64,000 bases of DNA from Hyphomicrobiales bacterium (GTDB lineage: Bacteria; Pseudomonadota; Alphaproteobacteria; Rhizobiales; Rhizobiaceae): assembly GCA_900466475.1 (NCBI GenBank), contig UBMI01000010.1, forward strand, positions 496,001-560,000, read 5' to 3'. Shown in pieces: positions 32,053 to 42,644 of the stretch; position 1 is the stretch's first letter; each line of letters opens with the position of its first letter. Under the pieces are notes generated by a model. It saw only the letters and a program-made list of their open reading frames with translations, searched no databases and was not told the DNA's origin. A program made the translations under genes and the position numbers.

Positions 32053-33144
32053 ATGAACATGAATGCAAGTGTCTCCATCAAGGACCTGTCGCTGAACTTC
32101 GGCGCGGTCAGCGTGCTCAAGGATCTGAACCTCGACATCAACGACGGCGAATTCCTGGTGCTTCTCGGCTCCTCGGGCTGTGGCAAGTCGACCCTGCTGA
32201 ACTGCATTGCCGGGCTGCTCGACGCCTCGGAAGGGCAGATCTTCATCAAGGGCAAGAACGTCACCTGGGAAGAGCCCAAGGACCGCGGCATAGGCATGGT
32301 GTTCCAGTCCTACGCGCTTTATCCGCAGATGACTGTCGAGAAGAACCTCTCCTTCGGTCTTCGCGTCGCCAAGGTGCCGCAGTCCGAGATCGACAAGCGC
32401 GTGGCGCGTGCCTCCGAGATCCTGCAGATCCAGCCGCTCCTGAAGCGCAAGCCGGCCGAGCTTTCCGGCGGCCAGCGCCAGCGTGTGGCGATCGGCCGTG
32501 CCCTGGTGCGCGATGTCGACGTCTTCCTCTTCGACGAGCCGCTGTCGAACCTCGACGCCAAGCTGCGCTCGGAACTGCGCGTCGAAATCAAGCGTCTGCA
32601 CCAGTCGCTGAAGAACACGATGATCTACGTCACGCATGACCAGATCGAGGCGCTGACGCTCGCCGACCGTATCGCCATCATGAAGAGCGGCATCATCCAG
32701 CAGCTCGACGATCCGACGACGATCTACAACAGGCCGCGCAATCTCTTCGTCGCCGGCTTCATCGGCTCGCCGTCCATGAATTTCCTGCAGGGCGAACTGG
32801 TGAAATCAGGCGATGGCATTGCTTTTGCCGCCAACGGCGTGAATTTCTCGCTCGCCGCCTATGACGGCGTGGAGAAGCTGCAGCCCGGCCGCAAGGTGGT
32901 GCTCGGCGTTCGCCCCGAGCATATCAAGGTCAACGAGAATACCGGCGGCGAAGAACACGACGCCACCGTCGACATCGAAGAACCGATGGGTGCGGACAAT
33001 CTTCTCTGGCTGAAACATGCCGGTCACACGATGTCGGTACGCATCAATGGTGCGCGCCGCTTCAATGTCGGCAGCAAGGTGAAGCTCAGCTTCGACATGG
33101 CGCTCGCCTCGGTCTTCGATGCCGAAAGCGAGTTGCGCCTCTAG
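32053..33144 (+). CDS. Sugar ABC transporter, ATPase (UgpC/MsmK type)
   Basis: A 363-residue ATPase. The nucleotide-binding domain has Walker A 'GSSGCGKST' near residue 40, Q-loop 'VFQSYALYPQMTV', signature 'LSGGQRQRVAIGRALVRD' near residue 136 and Walker B 'VFLFDEPLSNLDAKLR'. The C-terminal 120 residues form the TOBE-type regulatory domain of CUT1 sugar transporters ('VLGVRPEHIKV'). It completes the importer. The gap to the beta-mannosidase gene is 125 bp, with an inverted sequence around GGCCG but no clear terminator. Confidence 0.92.
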   Translation: MNMNASVSIKDLSLNFGAVSVLKDLNLDINDGEFLVLLGSSGCGKSTLLNCIAGLLDASEGQIFIKGKNVTWEEPKDRGIGMVFQSYALYPQMTVEKNLSFGLRVAKVPQSEIDKRVARASEILQIQPLLKRKPAELSGGQRQRVAIGRALVRDVDVFLFDEPLSNLDAKLRSELRVEIKRLHQSLKNTMIYVTHDQIEALTLADRIAIMKSGIIQQLDDPTTIYNRPRNLFVAGFIGSPSMNFLQGELVKSGDGIAFAANGVNFSLAAYDGVEKLQPGRKVVLGVRPEHIKVNENTGGEEHDATVDIEEPMGADNLLWLKHAGHTMSVRINGARRFNVGSKVKLSFDMALASVFDAESELRL

Positions 33145-33269
33145 AAAGTTCTGCGGGCGGCGCCGGAAACGGCGTCGCCCGATCCTCCAATTGGCCGTCT
33201 GGCCAGCCAATTTCGGCCGCAGTCCGGCTTGCCCGGCACTCCCAGGAGCGGCGCGATCAGGATAAGACT

Positions 33270-35735
33270 ATGACATCCTTGCCGAAGAACGGTTTCAACA
33301 TCGAACTTTCGGGTTCGTGGCAGCTTGCTTCCGCCGATGGCGAGATCCGCAGCGTCATCACGCTGCCGGGCGACGTGCACACGGCGCTGCACCGCGCGGG
33401 ACTGATCCCGGATCCCTATTTCGGCCGAAACGAGGAAAAGGTGCAGTGGGTCGCCGAGCGCGAATGGACGGTGGAGCGCAGCTTCACGCTTCCTGACGCC
33501 GAGGGCGACTGGTATCTCGACATCGATTATCTCGACACGGTCGCCAGCGTCCACGTCAACGGCTTCCTGGCGCTCGAGGCCGATAACAGCTTCCGCCGCT
33601 ACCGGCCGGATGTTTCGAGCATGCTGAAGAAGGGTGAGAACACGATCCGCATCGTGTTTGCCTCTAACGTAGCAGCCGGTGCCGCGCGGCAAAAGCAGCA
33701 GCCCTTCTATATTCCCTACAGCACCGGCAACTCGCCGATCCCTGACGGCAACATGCTGCGCAAGGCGCAGTGCCATTTCGGCTGGGACTGGAATATTGCC
33801 ATTGCCCCGCTCGGGCTTTACGGCACGATTGCGCTGAAGAAGCTGGAGACTGCGCGCATCGAGCATGTGCTGACGCGCCAGACGCACAATTCCGACGGTT
33901 CGGTGGAACTGCAGGTCACGGCGACGCTTTTTGCCAAGGATCCCGGCATCGCGCAGCTTTATTTCGATCTCGACGGCGAGCGCGTAAGGCTCGATGTCGG
34001 CGTCAGTGCCGGCGAGACCAATGTCAACCACGTCTTCCAGATCGACAATCCGCGCCTCTGGTGGCCCTCGGGCAGCGGCGAGCAGGCGCTCTATACGCTG
34101 ACCGTCGAACTGCCGGCCGACAGCGTGACGAAGCAGATCGGGTTGCGCACCATCGAGCTCATCACCACGCCGGATGCTGCCGGCAGCCGCTTCGCCTTCA
34201 AGGTCAACGGCCACGAAATCTTCTGCCGCGGCGCCAACTGGATTCCGGCGGACGCGCTCTTCTCGCTGTCATCAGAGGAAAAAACAGAGGATCTCTTACA
34301 GTCGGCCAAGGCCGCCAACATGAACATGATCCGTGTGTGGGGCGGTGGCTTCTACGAACACGACTGGTTCTACGATATCTGCGACCGGCTCGGGCTCATG
34401 GTCTGGCAGGACTTCATGTTCGCCTGCAACCTCTATCCCTCGACCGAGGACTTCCTGGAGAATGTTGCAGTCGAAGTGGATTATCAGGTCCGCCGGCTCT
34501 CTTCGCATGCCTCGATCGCGCTCTGGTGCGGCGATAACGAGCTCGTCGGCGCGCTCACCTGGTTCGAGGAGTCCCGCAAGGATCGTGACCGCTATCTCGT
34601 TTCCTACGATCGCCTGAATCGCACCATCGAAGTGGCGGTGAAGAAGGCGCTGCCCGGCGCCCTCTGGTGGCCGTCGAGCCCGGCCTCCGGCTATCTCGAT
34701 TATGGCGATGCCTGGCATGCCGATGGTTCCGGCGACATGCACTACTGGTCGGTCTGGCACGAGAACAAGTCGTTCGACAATTACCGCTCGGTGCGCCCGC
34801 GCTTCTGCTCGGAATTCGGCTTCCAGTCCTATACGTCGCTGCCGGTCATCAAGACCTATGCCGACGCCAAGGACATGAACGTGGCATCGCCCGTCATGGA
34901 GCTGCACCAGAAGAATGCCGGCGGCAACGAGCGTATTGCCGGCACGATGTTCCGCTACTTCCGCTTCCCGAAGGATTTCCCGAATTTCGTCTATCTCAGC
35001 CAGATCCAGCAGGGTCTCGCGATCAAGACGGCGGTGGAATACTGGCGCTCGCTGAAGCCGCATTGCATGGGCACGATCTACTGGCAGCTCAACGATACCT
35101 GGCCGGTCGCGTCCTGGTCGAGCCTCGATTACGGCGGGCGCTGGAAGGCGATGCACTATCTCGTAAAGCGCTTCTTCCAGCCGGTGGCGGTGGCCGCGAT
35201 CCCCTCGGAGGATGGCAAGTCGATCCGCTTCTCGCTGGTCAATGACACGCTCGAAGATGTCAGCGTCGATCTTTCGATCTCGGTCCTGACGATGAAGGGC
35301 GAGCGCAAGCATCTGAAGAACGTGCAGGCCATGTGCGCGCCGGATGCTGCCTGCACTGCCGCCACGCTCGACATCTCGGAGATTCCGGAGGGGACACTGC
35401 TTGCCTGGCACTTCACCGCCTCGAACGGCATGGGCGGCGAGGGGCATTTCGTCAACGGCACCTACAAGGCGCTGGAACTGGAGCCGGCGGGTCTTTCCGT
35501 TGTCCGCGAATTCGTTGAGGAGAACGGCTCGATCGACCTCGACGTCACCGCCAAGGGCCTGGCGCTCTTCGTGATGATCGAGACGGATGTTGACGGCAAA
35601 TATTCCGACAATGCGTTCGACCTGGCTGCCGGCGAAAGCCGCCGCATCACCTTCACCCCGGCAAAGCCTCTCGAAAAGGGCAAGCTGCCGGAATTCCGCT
35701 TCTATGACCTGCATTCCTGCCAGTCGGCAGATTGA
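33270..35735 (+). CDS. Beta-mannosidase (GH2), cytoplasmic
   Basis: An 821-residue glycoside hydrolase family 2 enzyme that removes beta-mannose from the non-reducing end of mannosides. The N-terminal jelly-roll begins with 'LSGSWQLASADGEIRSVITL' and 'LPGDVHTAL', typical of beta-mannosidases. The acid/base glutamate is Glu424 in 'LWCGDNE' and the nucleophile Glu515 in 'CSEFGFQS'. 'CHFGWDWNIAIAPLGLYG' near residue 170 also marks the mannosidase branch rather than beta-galactosidase. No signal peptide, so hydrolysis follows uptake by the adjacent transporter. The likely substrates are mannobiose or short mannosides from plant galactomannan (inference). Confidence 0.92.
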   Translation: MTSLPKNGFNIELSGSWQLASADGEIRSVITLPGDVHTALHRAGLIPDPYFGRNEEKVQWVAEREWTVERSFTLPDAEGDWYLDIDYLDTVASVHVNGFLALEADNSFRRYRPDVSSMLKKGENTIRIVFASNVAAGAARQKQQPFYIPYSTGNSPIPDGNMLRKAQCHFGWDWNIAIAPLGLYGTIALKKLETARIEHVLTRQTHNSDGSVELQVTATLFAKDPGIAQLYFDLDGERVRLDVGVSAGETNVNHVFQIDNPRLWWPSGSGEQALYTLTVELPADSVTKQIGLRTIELITTPDAAGSRFAFKVNGHEIFCRGANWIPADALFSLSSEEKTEDLLQSAKAANMNMIRVWGGGFYEHDWFYDICDRLGLMVWQDFMFACNLYPSTEDFLENVAVEVDYQVRRLSSHASIALWCGDNELVGALTWFEESRKDRDRYLVSYDRLNRTIEVAVKKALPGALWWPSSPASGYLDYGDAWHADGSGDMHYWSVWHENKSFDNYRSVRPRFCSEFGFQSYTSLPVIKTYADAKDMNVASPVMELHQKNAGGNERIAGTMFRYFRFPKDFPNFVYLSQIQQGLAIKTAVEYWRSLKPHCMGTIYWQLNDTWPVASWSSLDYGGRWKAMHYLVKRFFQPVAVAAIPSEDGKSIRFSLVNDTLEDVSVDLSISVLTMKGERKHLKNVQAMCAPDAACTAATLDISEIPEGTLLAWHFTASNGMGGEGHFVNGTYKALELEPAGLSVVREFVEENGSIDLDVTAKGLALFVMIETDVDGKYSDNAFDLAAGESRRITFTPAKPLEKGKLPEFRFYDLHSCQSAD

Positions 35736-35774
35736 TCTTACGTGAGAACGGGCACGAGGCCCGAGGAGGATGAC

Positions 35775-36539
35775 ATGACCAAGCTCAGCTATCAGCTCTA
35801 TAGCGCCCGCAATTTCCCGCCGCTTTCGACGATCTTCGAAAAGCTCGGCAAGGCCGGTTACGCCGAAGTCGAAGGTTTCGGTGGCATCTATGCGGAACTC
35901 GATGAGGCCGGCCTCAAGAGCCTGCGCGCCGATCTCGACAAGAACGGCCTCGTGATGGCGACCGGCCATTTCAGCCCCGATTTCCTCGACGGCAATGTCG
36001 AGAAGTCGCTGCAGATCGCCAAGATCCTTGGCATGGATTCGATCTATGCGCCGCACCTGATGCCCGACCAGCGCCCGACGGATGCAGCCGGCTGGCTCGC
36101 TTTCGGCAAGCGCCTGCAGGAAATGAGCAAGCCCTACAAGGATGCGGGCTATGAATTCGGCTGGCACAATCACGACTTCGAATTCGTGAAGCTTTCGGAC
36201 GGTTCGCTGCCGATCGAGCGCATCTTCGAAGCCGCCCCCGGCATCACCTGGGAAGCGGATATCGCCTGGGTCGTTCGCGGCGGTGCCGATCCCTATGCCT
36301 GGGTCGAAAAGCTCGGTGACCGTATCAGCGCCGTTCACGTCAAGGATATCGCACCGGCTGGCGAAGCCACAGACGAAGGCGGCTGGGCCGATGTCGGCCA
36401 TGGCACGATCGGCTGGTCGAAGCTGCTTCCGGTCGTCAAGGCGAAAACCAAGGCCAAGCATTTCGTCGTCGAGCACGACAATCCAAATGATATCGACCGC
36501 AACATCACGCGCTCGATCGCTTCCTTCAAGACCTACTGA
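35775..36539 (+). CDS. Sugar phosphate isomerase/epimerase (TIM barrel)
   Basis: A 254-residue xylose-isomerase-like TIM-barrel protein: 'LSYQLYSARNFPPLSTIFEK' at the start, 'FGWHNHDFEF' with metal-ligand histidines near residue 130, and 'ISAVHVKDIAP' and 'VGHGTIGW' near the C-terminus. Similar proteins act as epimerases or dehydratases on inositols and keto-sugars; the exact reaction is unknown. ATG 35775 follows GAGGAGG. It is 8 bp before the Gfo/Idh gene, and such pairs often interconvert oxidised sugars. Confidence 0.82.
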   Translation: MTKLSYQLYSARNFPPLSTIFEKLGKAGYAEVEGFGGIYAELDEAGLKSLRADLDKNGLVMATGHFSPDFLDGNVEKSLQIAKILGMDSIYAPHLMPDQRPTDAAGWLAFGKRLQEMSKPYKDAGYEFGWHNHDFEFVKLSDGSLPIERIFEAAPGITWEADIAWVVRGGADPYAWVEKLGDRISAVHVKDIAPAGEATDEGGWADVGHGTIGWSKLLPVVKAKTKAKHFVVEHDNPNDIDRNITRSIASFKTY

Positions 36540-36547
36540 GGCAGATC

Positions 36548-37681
36548 ATGACCAAGGAACTTGGCGTCGGCATCATCGGATGCGGCAACATCTCCACCAC
36601 CTACTTTTCGCTGTCACCGCTCTTCAAGGGGCTGAAGGTGCTGGCCTGCGCCGATATCAACGCGCAGGCGGCAAAGCAGCGCGCCGAAGAATATGGCGTT
36701 GTCGCGCAGACGATCGAAGAGCTTCTCGCCAATGACGAGATCGACGTCGTCGTCAACCTGACGATCCCGGATGCGCATTATCCGGTGTCGAAGGCAGCGC
36801 TCGAAGCCGGCAAGCACGTCTACTCGGAAAAGCCGCTCGTGCTGACGCTCGAGCAGGGCGAAGAGCTTCGCCGCATTGCCAAGGAAAAGGGCCTCGCCGT
36901 CGGCTGCGCGCCCGATACATTCCTCGGCGGCGCGCACCAGCTTGCCCGCAAATTCATCGATGATGGCGGTATTGGCCGCATCACGTCGGGCGCCTGCTAC
37001 GTCATGGGCCCGGGGATGGAAATGTGGCACCCGAACCCGGACTTCTTCTTCCTGCCGGGCGGCGGCCCGATCCTCGACATGGGGCCGTATTACATCGCCA
37101 ACCTGATCAACCTGGTCGGACCGGTGAAGCGCGTTGCCGGCCTGACTTCGATGGCATCGGAAACCCGCACGATCACCAGCCAGCCGCGCAATGGCGAGAT
37201 CATCCCGGTCAAGACGCCGACGACGATCCAGGCACTCCTGGAATTCGTTTCCGGCGCCACCATCACGCTGACGGCAAGCTGGGATGTCTGGTCGCACCGC
37301 CATGCCAATATGGAGCTCTACGGCACGGATGGTTCGCTCTACGTGCCGGATCCGAACTTCTTCGGCGGCGTCGTAGAGGCCAGCGGCCGCGACAAGGACA
37401 TCAAGGCGCTGGAAGCCTGGGATCACCCGTTCGGCAAGTTCAACCAGGAAAGCCCGAACGGCCCGCGCGCCAACTACCGCACGGCCGGCCTTGCCGACAT
37501 GGCCATGGCGCTGATCGAGGGCCGCGATGCACGCTGCTCGCTCGACCGCACGCTGCACGGCGTCGACATCATGACTTCGATCCTGAAGTCGGGTGCAGAA
37601 GGCCGGTTCGTGGATCTCACCACGACCTGCACGCAGCCGGCGGCGCTGGGTATCGAAGAGGCGCAGGCGCTCTTGAAGTAA
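36548..37681 (+). CDS. Gfo/Idh/MocA-family NAD(P)-dependent oxidoreductase
   Basis: A 377-residue dehydrogenase. The Rossmann start is 'LGVGIIGCGNISTTYFSLSP', and the family's catalytic lysine lies in 'HVYSEKPLVLTLEQGEEL' near residue 100 (the EKP motif). 'GGGPILDMGPYYIANLI' near residue 175 is the conserved D-x-G-x-H/Y segment. Likely oxidises or reduces a mannose-derived sugar. Cotranscribed with the isomerase upstream. Followed by a 272-bp intergenic region that holds a short palindromic repeat. Confidence 0.87.
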   Translation: MTKELGVGIIGCGNISTTYFSLSPLFKGLKVLACADINAQAAKQRAEEYGVVAQTIEELLANDEIDVVVNLTIPDAHYPVSKAALEAGKHVYSEKPLVLTLEQGEELRRIAKEKGLAVGCAPDTFLGGAHQLARKFIDDGGIGRITSGACYVMGPGMEMWHPNPDFFFLPGGGPILDMGPYYIANLINLVGPVKRVAGLTSMASETRTITSQPRNGEIIPVKTPTTIQALLEFVSGATITLTASWDVWSHRHANMELYGTDGSLYVPDPNFFGGVVEASGRDKDIKALEAWDHPFGKFNQESPNGPRANYRTAGLADMAMALIEGRDARCSLDRTLHGVDIMTSILKSGAEGRFVDLTTTCTQPAALGIEEAQALLK

Positions 37682-37723
37682 GGTAAGCGGTGCGTCGTAC
37701 GCTTGTCGTGCGGCGCACGCCTC

Positions 37724-37754
37724 CGTCATCCTAGGGACAAGCCCGAGGGTGACG
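37724..37754. repeat. Short dispersed palindrome-type repeat
   Basis: Inverted repeat CGTCATCCT/AGGGTGACG (one G-T) around AGGGACAAGCCCG. The core resembles the short CCTCGGGC-type intergenic palindromes common in Rhizobium chromosomes. No other copy is recognised in this window. The rest of the 272-bp gap before the aldo-keto reductase gene shows nothing else that I can support. Confidence 0.35.
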
Positions 37755-37953
37755 ACAGGCGGGGAGGGCCGGCCCCAAAGCTGGCTCCGTCGAAGTTGTC
37801 GAGAACACGCGCCACGCGCTTGCCGTATCGGTGTGCTTGATCCAATAGTGCCGTCGCGCCCGGCCCCATAGGGGCAGCGACGTTTTCAGCTTTCGACTGC
37901 CGCCTGATGCGGTCGCGAAAGAGAAGCACTTTTACAGGTTGAGGAGACCTCAG

Positions 37954-38985
<1,032 letters not shown>

Positions 38986-38992
38986 TTTTGAT

Positions 38993-39020
38993 CGCCCGGG
39001 GCAAAACCCCGGGCGTTTTT
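38993..39020 (+). terminator. Strong intrinsic terminator
   Basis: Perfect 9-bp stem CGCCCGGGG/CCCCGGGCG (38993-39001, 39007-39015) with loop CAAAA, followed directly by TTTTT. It separates the aldo-keto reductase from the GH43 gene. Confidence 0.95.
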
Positions 39021-39074
39021 CTGGTATAGTTTGACGTACGTATAGCAAGAGCCTTGCTCAACGGAGGAGCCGCC

Positions 39075-40688
39075 ATGATCCGTAATCCCATCCTGCCCGG
39101 GTTCAATCCCGACCCGTCCATCTGCCGCGTCGGTGACGATTATTACATCGCGACCTCGACCTTCGAATGGTATCCGGGTGTGCAGATCCATCACTCGCGC
39201 GATCTGGTGAACTGGAAGCTGGTGCGCCGGCCGCTGGAGCGGGCTTCGCAGCTCGACATGCGCGGCAATCCCGATAGCTGTGGCGTCTGGGCGCCGTGCC
39301 TTTCCTATGCGGACGGACAGTTCTGGCTGGTCTATACCGACGTCAAGCGCTTCGACGGCAACTTCAAGGACGCGCATAATTACATCGTGACCTCGCCTAC
39401 GATCGAGGGCGAGTGGTCCGAACCCGTCTACGTCAATTCCTCGGGCTTCGACCCGTCGCTTTTCCATGACGAGGATGGACGAAAGTGGTTCGTCAACATG
39501 CAGTGGAACCACCGCACCGAGAGCTATGGCGGCTCGCCGAAGTCCCCAGCCTTTGACGGTATCCTGCTGCAGGAATGGGATCCGCAGACGAAGGCGCTGA
39601 AGGGCCCGATCAAGAACATCTTCGCCGGCAGCCCGCTCGGCCTGGTCGAGGGACCGCATCTCTTCCGCAAGAACGGCTGGTACTACCTGACGACGGCCGA
39701 AGGCGGCACCGGTTACGACCATGCCGTGACGATGGCGCGTTCGCGCAATATCGACGGCCCCTATGAGCTGCATCCGAACCGGCACCTGATCACCTCGAAG
39801 GACAATCCGGAAGCGGCGCTGCAAAGGGCAGGGCACGGGCAGTACGTCGAGACACCAGATGGCCAGGTCTATCACACGCATCTTTGCGGCCGGCCGCTGC
39901 CGCCGAAGCGTCGCTGCACGCTGGGGCGCGAGACGGCTCTGCAGAAATGTGTCTGGCGTGAGGATGGCTGGCTCTATCTGGAAAACGGCACTGTTGTTCC
40001 CGATGTCGAGGTGCCGGGTCTTGGCGATGCAAAGCGCGCTGAAAAACCTGTTCGCAGCGAGTATTCCTTCGATGGCGGCAAGTTGCCGGGTGATTTCCAG
40101 TGGCTGCGCACGCCGCAGCCGGAGCGCATCTTCAACCTGACGGAGCGCCCCGGCCATCTGCGCCTGATCGGCCGCGAGAGCATCGGTTCCTGGTTCGAGC
40201 AGGCGCTCGTCGCCCGCCGGCAGGAGCATCACAGTTTTCGCGCGGAAACGGTGGTGGAGTTTGCGCCGGATACCTATCAGCAGGTCGCCGGCCTGATACA
40301 CTATTATAACCGCCACAAGTTCCATGCCGTCGTCGTAACCCTGCATGAAAAGCTCGGCCGCTGTGTCACGATTTTCTCCTGCGACGGCGATTATCCGCAT
40401 GGGCGCATGAGCTTCCCGGCGGAAGCCGGCGTCGCGATCCCGGCTGAAGGGCGCGTGCAGCTCTCCATGGAGATCCGCGAAAACGACCTGCAATTCTTTT
40501 GGCAGACGGAAGGCAAGGGCGCCTGGCAGCCGATCGGCCCGGTTCTCGATGCCGGTGTCATCTCGGACGAGGGCGGGCGCGGCGAGCATGGCTCCTTTAC
40601 CGGCGCCTTTGCCGGCGTTTTCGCCTTCGATACGTCGGGCCGGGCAAAGACGGCCGATTTCGACTGGTTCAATTACGACGAGCTTTGA
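39075..40688 (+). CDS. GH43 beta-xylosidase/alpha-arabinosidase (XynB-type), cytoplasmic
   Basis: A 537-residue glycoside hydrolase family 43 protein. The five-blade propeller starts 'NPILPGFNPDPSICRVGDDY' with base Asp13; the pKa-modulating Asp126 lies in 'GFDPSLFHDEDG' and the acid Glu192 in 'LVEGPHLF'. The C-terminal 220 residues ('YSFDGGKLPGDFQWLRTPQP' onward) form the beta-sandwich of XynB-type two-domain beta-xylosidases. No signal peptide. ATG 39075 follows GGAGGAG. It lies after the terminator of the mannoside operon and so has its own promoter, perhaps around TTGACG at 39030. Suggests that the imported glycosides are of mixed hemicellulose origin (inference). Confidence 0.9.
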   Translation: MIRNPILPGFNPDPSICRVGDDYYIATSTFEWYPGVQIHHSRDLVNWKLVRRPLERASQLDMRGNPDSCGVWAPCLSYADGQFWLVYTDVKRFDGNFKDAHNYIVTSPTIEGEWSEPVYVNSSGFDPSLFHDEDGRKWFVNMQWNHRTESYGGSPKSPAFDGILLQEWDPQTKALKGPIKNIFAGSPLGLVEGPHLFRKNGWYYLTTAEGGTGYDHAVTMARSRNIDGPYELHPNRHLITSKDNPEAALQRAGHGQYVETPDGQVYHTHLCGRPLPPKRRCTLGRETALQKCVWREDGWLYLENGTVVPDVEVPGLGDAKRAEKPVRSEYSFDGGKLPGDFQWLRTPQPERIFNLTERPGHLRLIGRESIGSWFEQALVARRQEHHSFRAETVVEFAPDTYQQVAGLIHYYNRHKFHAVVVTLHEKLGRCVTIFSCDGDYPHGRMSFPAEAGVAIPAEGRVQLSMEIRENDLQFFWQTEGKGAWQPIGPVLDAGVISDEGGRGEHGSFTGAFAGVFAFDTSGRAKTADFDWFNYDEL

Positions 40689-40694
40689 GGGCTT

Positions 40695-41195
40695 ATGGCT
40701 GGCGATACGGGCATCGAGCGGCTGAACGAAACGCATGTCGAGGGCTTTCACCGGGCTCTCGACATTGTGGCGCGCGAGCGGAAATATCTGAGCCTGCTTG
40801 AAGCCCCGCCGCTGGAGGAGACGCGCAGGTTTGCACTGTCTTCCATTGCCAGCGGCAACGTGCACTTCGTCGCCCTCGATGGCGGCGAGGTGATCGGCTG
40901 GTGCGACATCCGCCGGCATCACTTTCCCTCCCACGCCCATCGCGGCACGCTCGGCATGGGCCTGCTTCCCGCCTACCGTGGACAGGGGCTCGGCCGCCGG
41001 CTGATCGAGGCGTCGATTAAGGGCGCGCAGCAGGTGGGCATGCTTCGTATCGAACTTGGCGTGCATGCCGACAATGCAAGGGCGATCCGGCTTTACGAGG
41101 GGATCGGCTTCGTACGCGAAGGGGTGAGCCGCGATGCGTTTTGCGTCGATGGGGCTTATAAGGACGTGATCGAAATGGCGTTGATTGCGCGATAG
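40695..41195 (+). CDS. GNAT-family N-acetyltransferase
   Basis: A 166-residue acetyltransferase with the acetyl-CoA motif 'GMGLLPAYRGQGLGRRLIE' (R-G-Q-G-L-G-R) near residues 88-106 and 'RIELGVHADNARAIRLYEGI' near residue 119, typical of RimI/PhnO-like GNAT proteins. Acceptor unknown. It starts 6 bp after the GH43 stop, so it is probably cotranscribed with that gene, though a sugar role is not evident. Confidence 0.85.
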   Translation: MAGDTGIERLNETHVEGFHRALDIVARERKYLSLLEAPPLEETRRFALSSIASGNVHFVALDGGEVIGWCDIRRHHFPSHAHRGTLGMGLLPAYRGQGLGRRLIEASIKGAQQVGMLRIELGVHADNARAIRLYEGIGFVREGVSRDAFCVDGAYKDVIEMALIAR

Positions 41196-41562
41196 GTTTC
41201 GAGCGGCGGCTGCCGGGTTTTCGTTTCCCCCATCGGAGAGACCGTGCCTGCAGGGGCTGTGGAAGCAATGGGCGTGGTCTCCTCATCCGACGCTTCGCGC
41301 CACGAGCCACGGGTCTCGATCCGTCCTTCGGATCCCACTGGGGAGCGGGGAAAACCGCCCGTTCAAACACCGTGTCATCACGCCCGATTACGCAGACGTG
41401 ATATCCGGCAACATGATCTCGCCACCTTCCGTTATCCTGAAATTAGGATATTAGGAATCGCGCATAAGTGCCCGATTCCATTACAGATCTTTAATTTTAT
41501 TTTCAGATTCCGTTCATTTTCAGGGACGTAATTTCGGGGCGTGTTCAACACGAGGAAACCCC
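41196..41562. other. Intergenic region without a recognised gene
   Basis: 367 bp between the GNAT gene and the RcnB-like gene. Short frames are open on both strands, but none has a ribosome-binding site or family likeness. The last 100 bp become AT-rich (around 41460-41520) and must contain the promoter of the RcnB-like gene. I see no strong palindrome. Confidence 0.5.
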
Positions 41563-41895
41563 ATGAAAAAGATCTTCGCAGCACTTCTCTCTACTTCTTT
41601 CCTGCTCTCGCCGATCGTCGCATCGCAAGCCAGCGCCGCCGATCATCGCCGTCCGCCGGTCGTCGTTCACGAGAAGGTCATCGTCCACAAAAAGGTCATC
41701 CGTCCGCATTACTGGGCCAGGGGTTACCGCATGTCGGCTGCCGAGCGCGGCCGCTACGGCGAAGTTCGCGACTATCGCCGCTATCGCCTGGCACCGCCGC
41801 CGCGCGGCTATCACTGGGTGAGGGCCGATAACGACTACCTTCTCGTCGGTATCGCCAGCGGCGTGATCTCCAGCATCATCGCCGCCAATCGCTGA
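41563..41895 (+). CDS. RcnB-like small periplasmic protein
   Basis: A 110-residue exported protein with a signal peptide (MKKIFAALLSTSFLLSPIV then A-S-Q-A-S-A). The mature part is rich in His, Arg and Tyr ('HEKVIVHKKVIRPHYWARGY') and ends with the RcnB signature 'PPPRGYHWVRADNDYLLVGI' and 'ASGVISSIIA'. RcnB in E. coli is a periplasmic modulator of nickel/cobalt efflux; no rcnA is adjacent here, so the role may differ. A strong terminator follows. Confidence 0.82.
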   Translation: MKKIFAALLSTSFLLSPIVASQASAADHRRPPVVVHEKVIVHKKVIRPHYWARGYRMSAAERGRYGEVRDYRRYRLAPPPRGYHWVRADNDYLLVGIASGVISSIIAANR

Positions 41896-41917
41896 GTTCA
41901 CGCGCAATCTCGAAAAG

Positions 41918-41942
41918 AGGGCGGCTTCGGCCGCCCTTTTTT
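41918..41942 (+). terminator. Intrinsic terminator after the RcnB-like gene
   Basis: 7-bp stem GGGCGGC/GCCGCCC (41919-41925, 41930-41936) with TTCG tetraloop, followed by TTTTTT. Confidence 0.93.
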
Positions 41943-41972
41943 GTTCGCCGCGCGAATCGCGGTCCTTGGCCG

Positions 41973-42644
41973 TCAGGCCAATGCACCGCCGGGGCGCATG
42001 ATCACGCCATCCTCCGTGACGATTGCATCCATTGGAACATCGTGCGGCTGCGGCTTGATCGTTCGGATTTGCTGTTGCGAGTATCCGATGCCGATTGCGA
42101 GCGGTTTCGGGGAGAGGGCGGCCAATGTCCGGTCGAAATAACCGCCGCCGACACCAAGGCGATAACAGCCGCGGTCGTAGCCGACCACAGGTGCAATGAC
42201 GATATCGGGCCGCTGCTCCTCGCCGCCGGTGGGAATGAGAATGCCGAGCACGCCGCGCTCCAGCTTGGCTCCCGGCGTCCAGGCGCGGAATGTCAGCGGA
42301 CCCGCTTTTTCTGCCACGACAGGCAGAAGGCAGGCCGCGCGCCTCACGATCTCCTTCATCCAGCCGCGCAGATCCGGCTCTCCCTGAAAGGGCCAGTAGA
42401 CGCTGACGGATTTTCCCGCGACGACAGGACCCAGAAGGCGGTCGAGCTGCGCTGATATCAGCGCCGTCTTCTGCTCCCGATCGGTTGATCCTATCGATTT
42501 GCGGGCGTCGATCAGCCGCCTGCGCTCGCCACGGCGCCATTCCCGCACCACCTCCCACGGCTCTTCGAGACCCATATAGGCGGGATCAACTTCGTGCATC
42601 AGGCATGCGGGCGAGGCATAGGCCTCTGGTTCGTCTTTCTGCAT
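41973..42644 (-). CDS. 5-formyltetrahydrofolate cyclo-ligase
   Basis: ATP-dependent enzyme that converts 5-formyl-THF to 5,10-methenyl-THF, keeping folate cofactors in use. The 223-residue protein has the basic nucleotide-binding N-terminal segment 'EWRRGERRRLIDARKSIGS' near residue 35, 'VSVYWPFQGEPDLRGWMK' near residue 80 and the hallmark 'RLGVGGGYFDRTLA' near residue 172. The N-terminus is longer than in E. coli YgfA by about 30 residues; an internal ATG (42576) could be the true start. Convergent with the RcnB-like gene and divergent from the LysR gene. Confidence 0.88.
   Translation of the reverse strand: MQKDEPEAYASPACLMHEVDPAYMGLEEPWEVVREWRRGERRRLIDARKSIGSTDREQKTALISAQLDRLLGPVVAGKSVSVYWPFQGEPDLRGWMKEIVRRAACLLPVVAEKAGPLTFRAWTPGAKLERGVLGILIPTGGEEQRPDIVIAPVVGYDRGCYRLGVGGGYFDRTLAALSPKPLAIGIGYSQQQIRTIKPQPHDVPMDAIVTEDGVIMRPGGALA

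Noticed and set aside
34296..36476. 726-codon minus-strand frame opposite the beta-mannosidase and isomerase genes
   Set aside because: Shadow of conserved plus-strand genes with catalytic motifs intact; the antisense product shows no domain.
41185..41454. Open frames in the gap before the RcnB-like gene
   Set aside because: Overlapping frames on both strands, none with start signals or protein-like composition.
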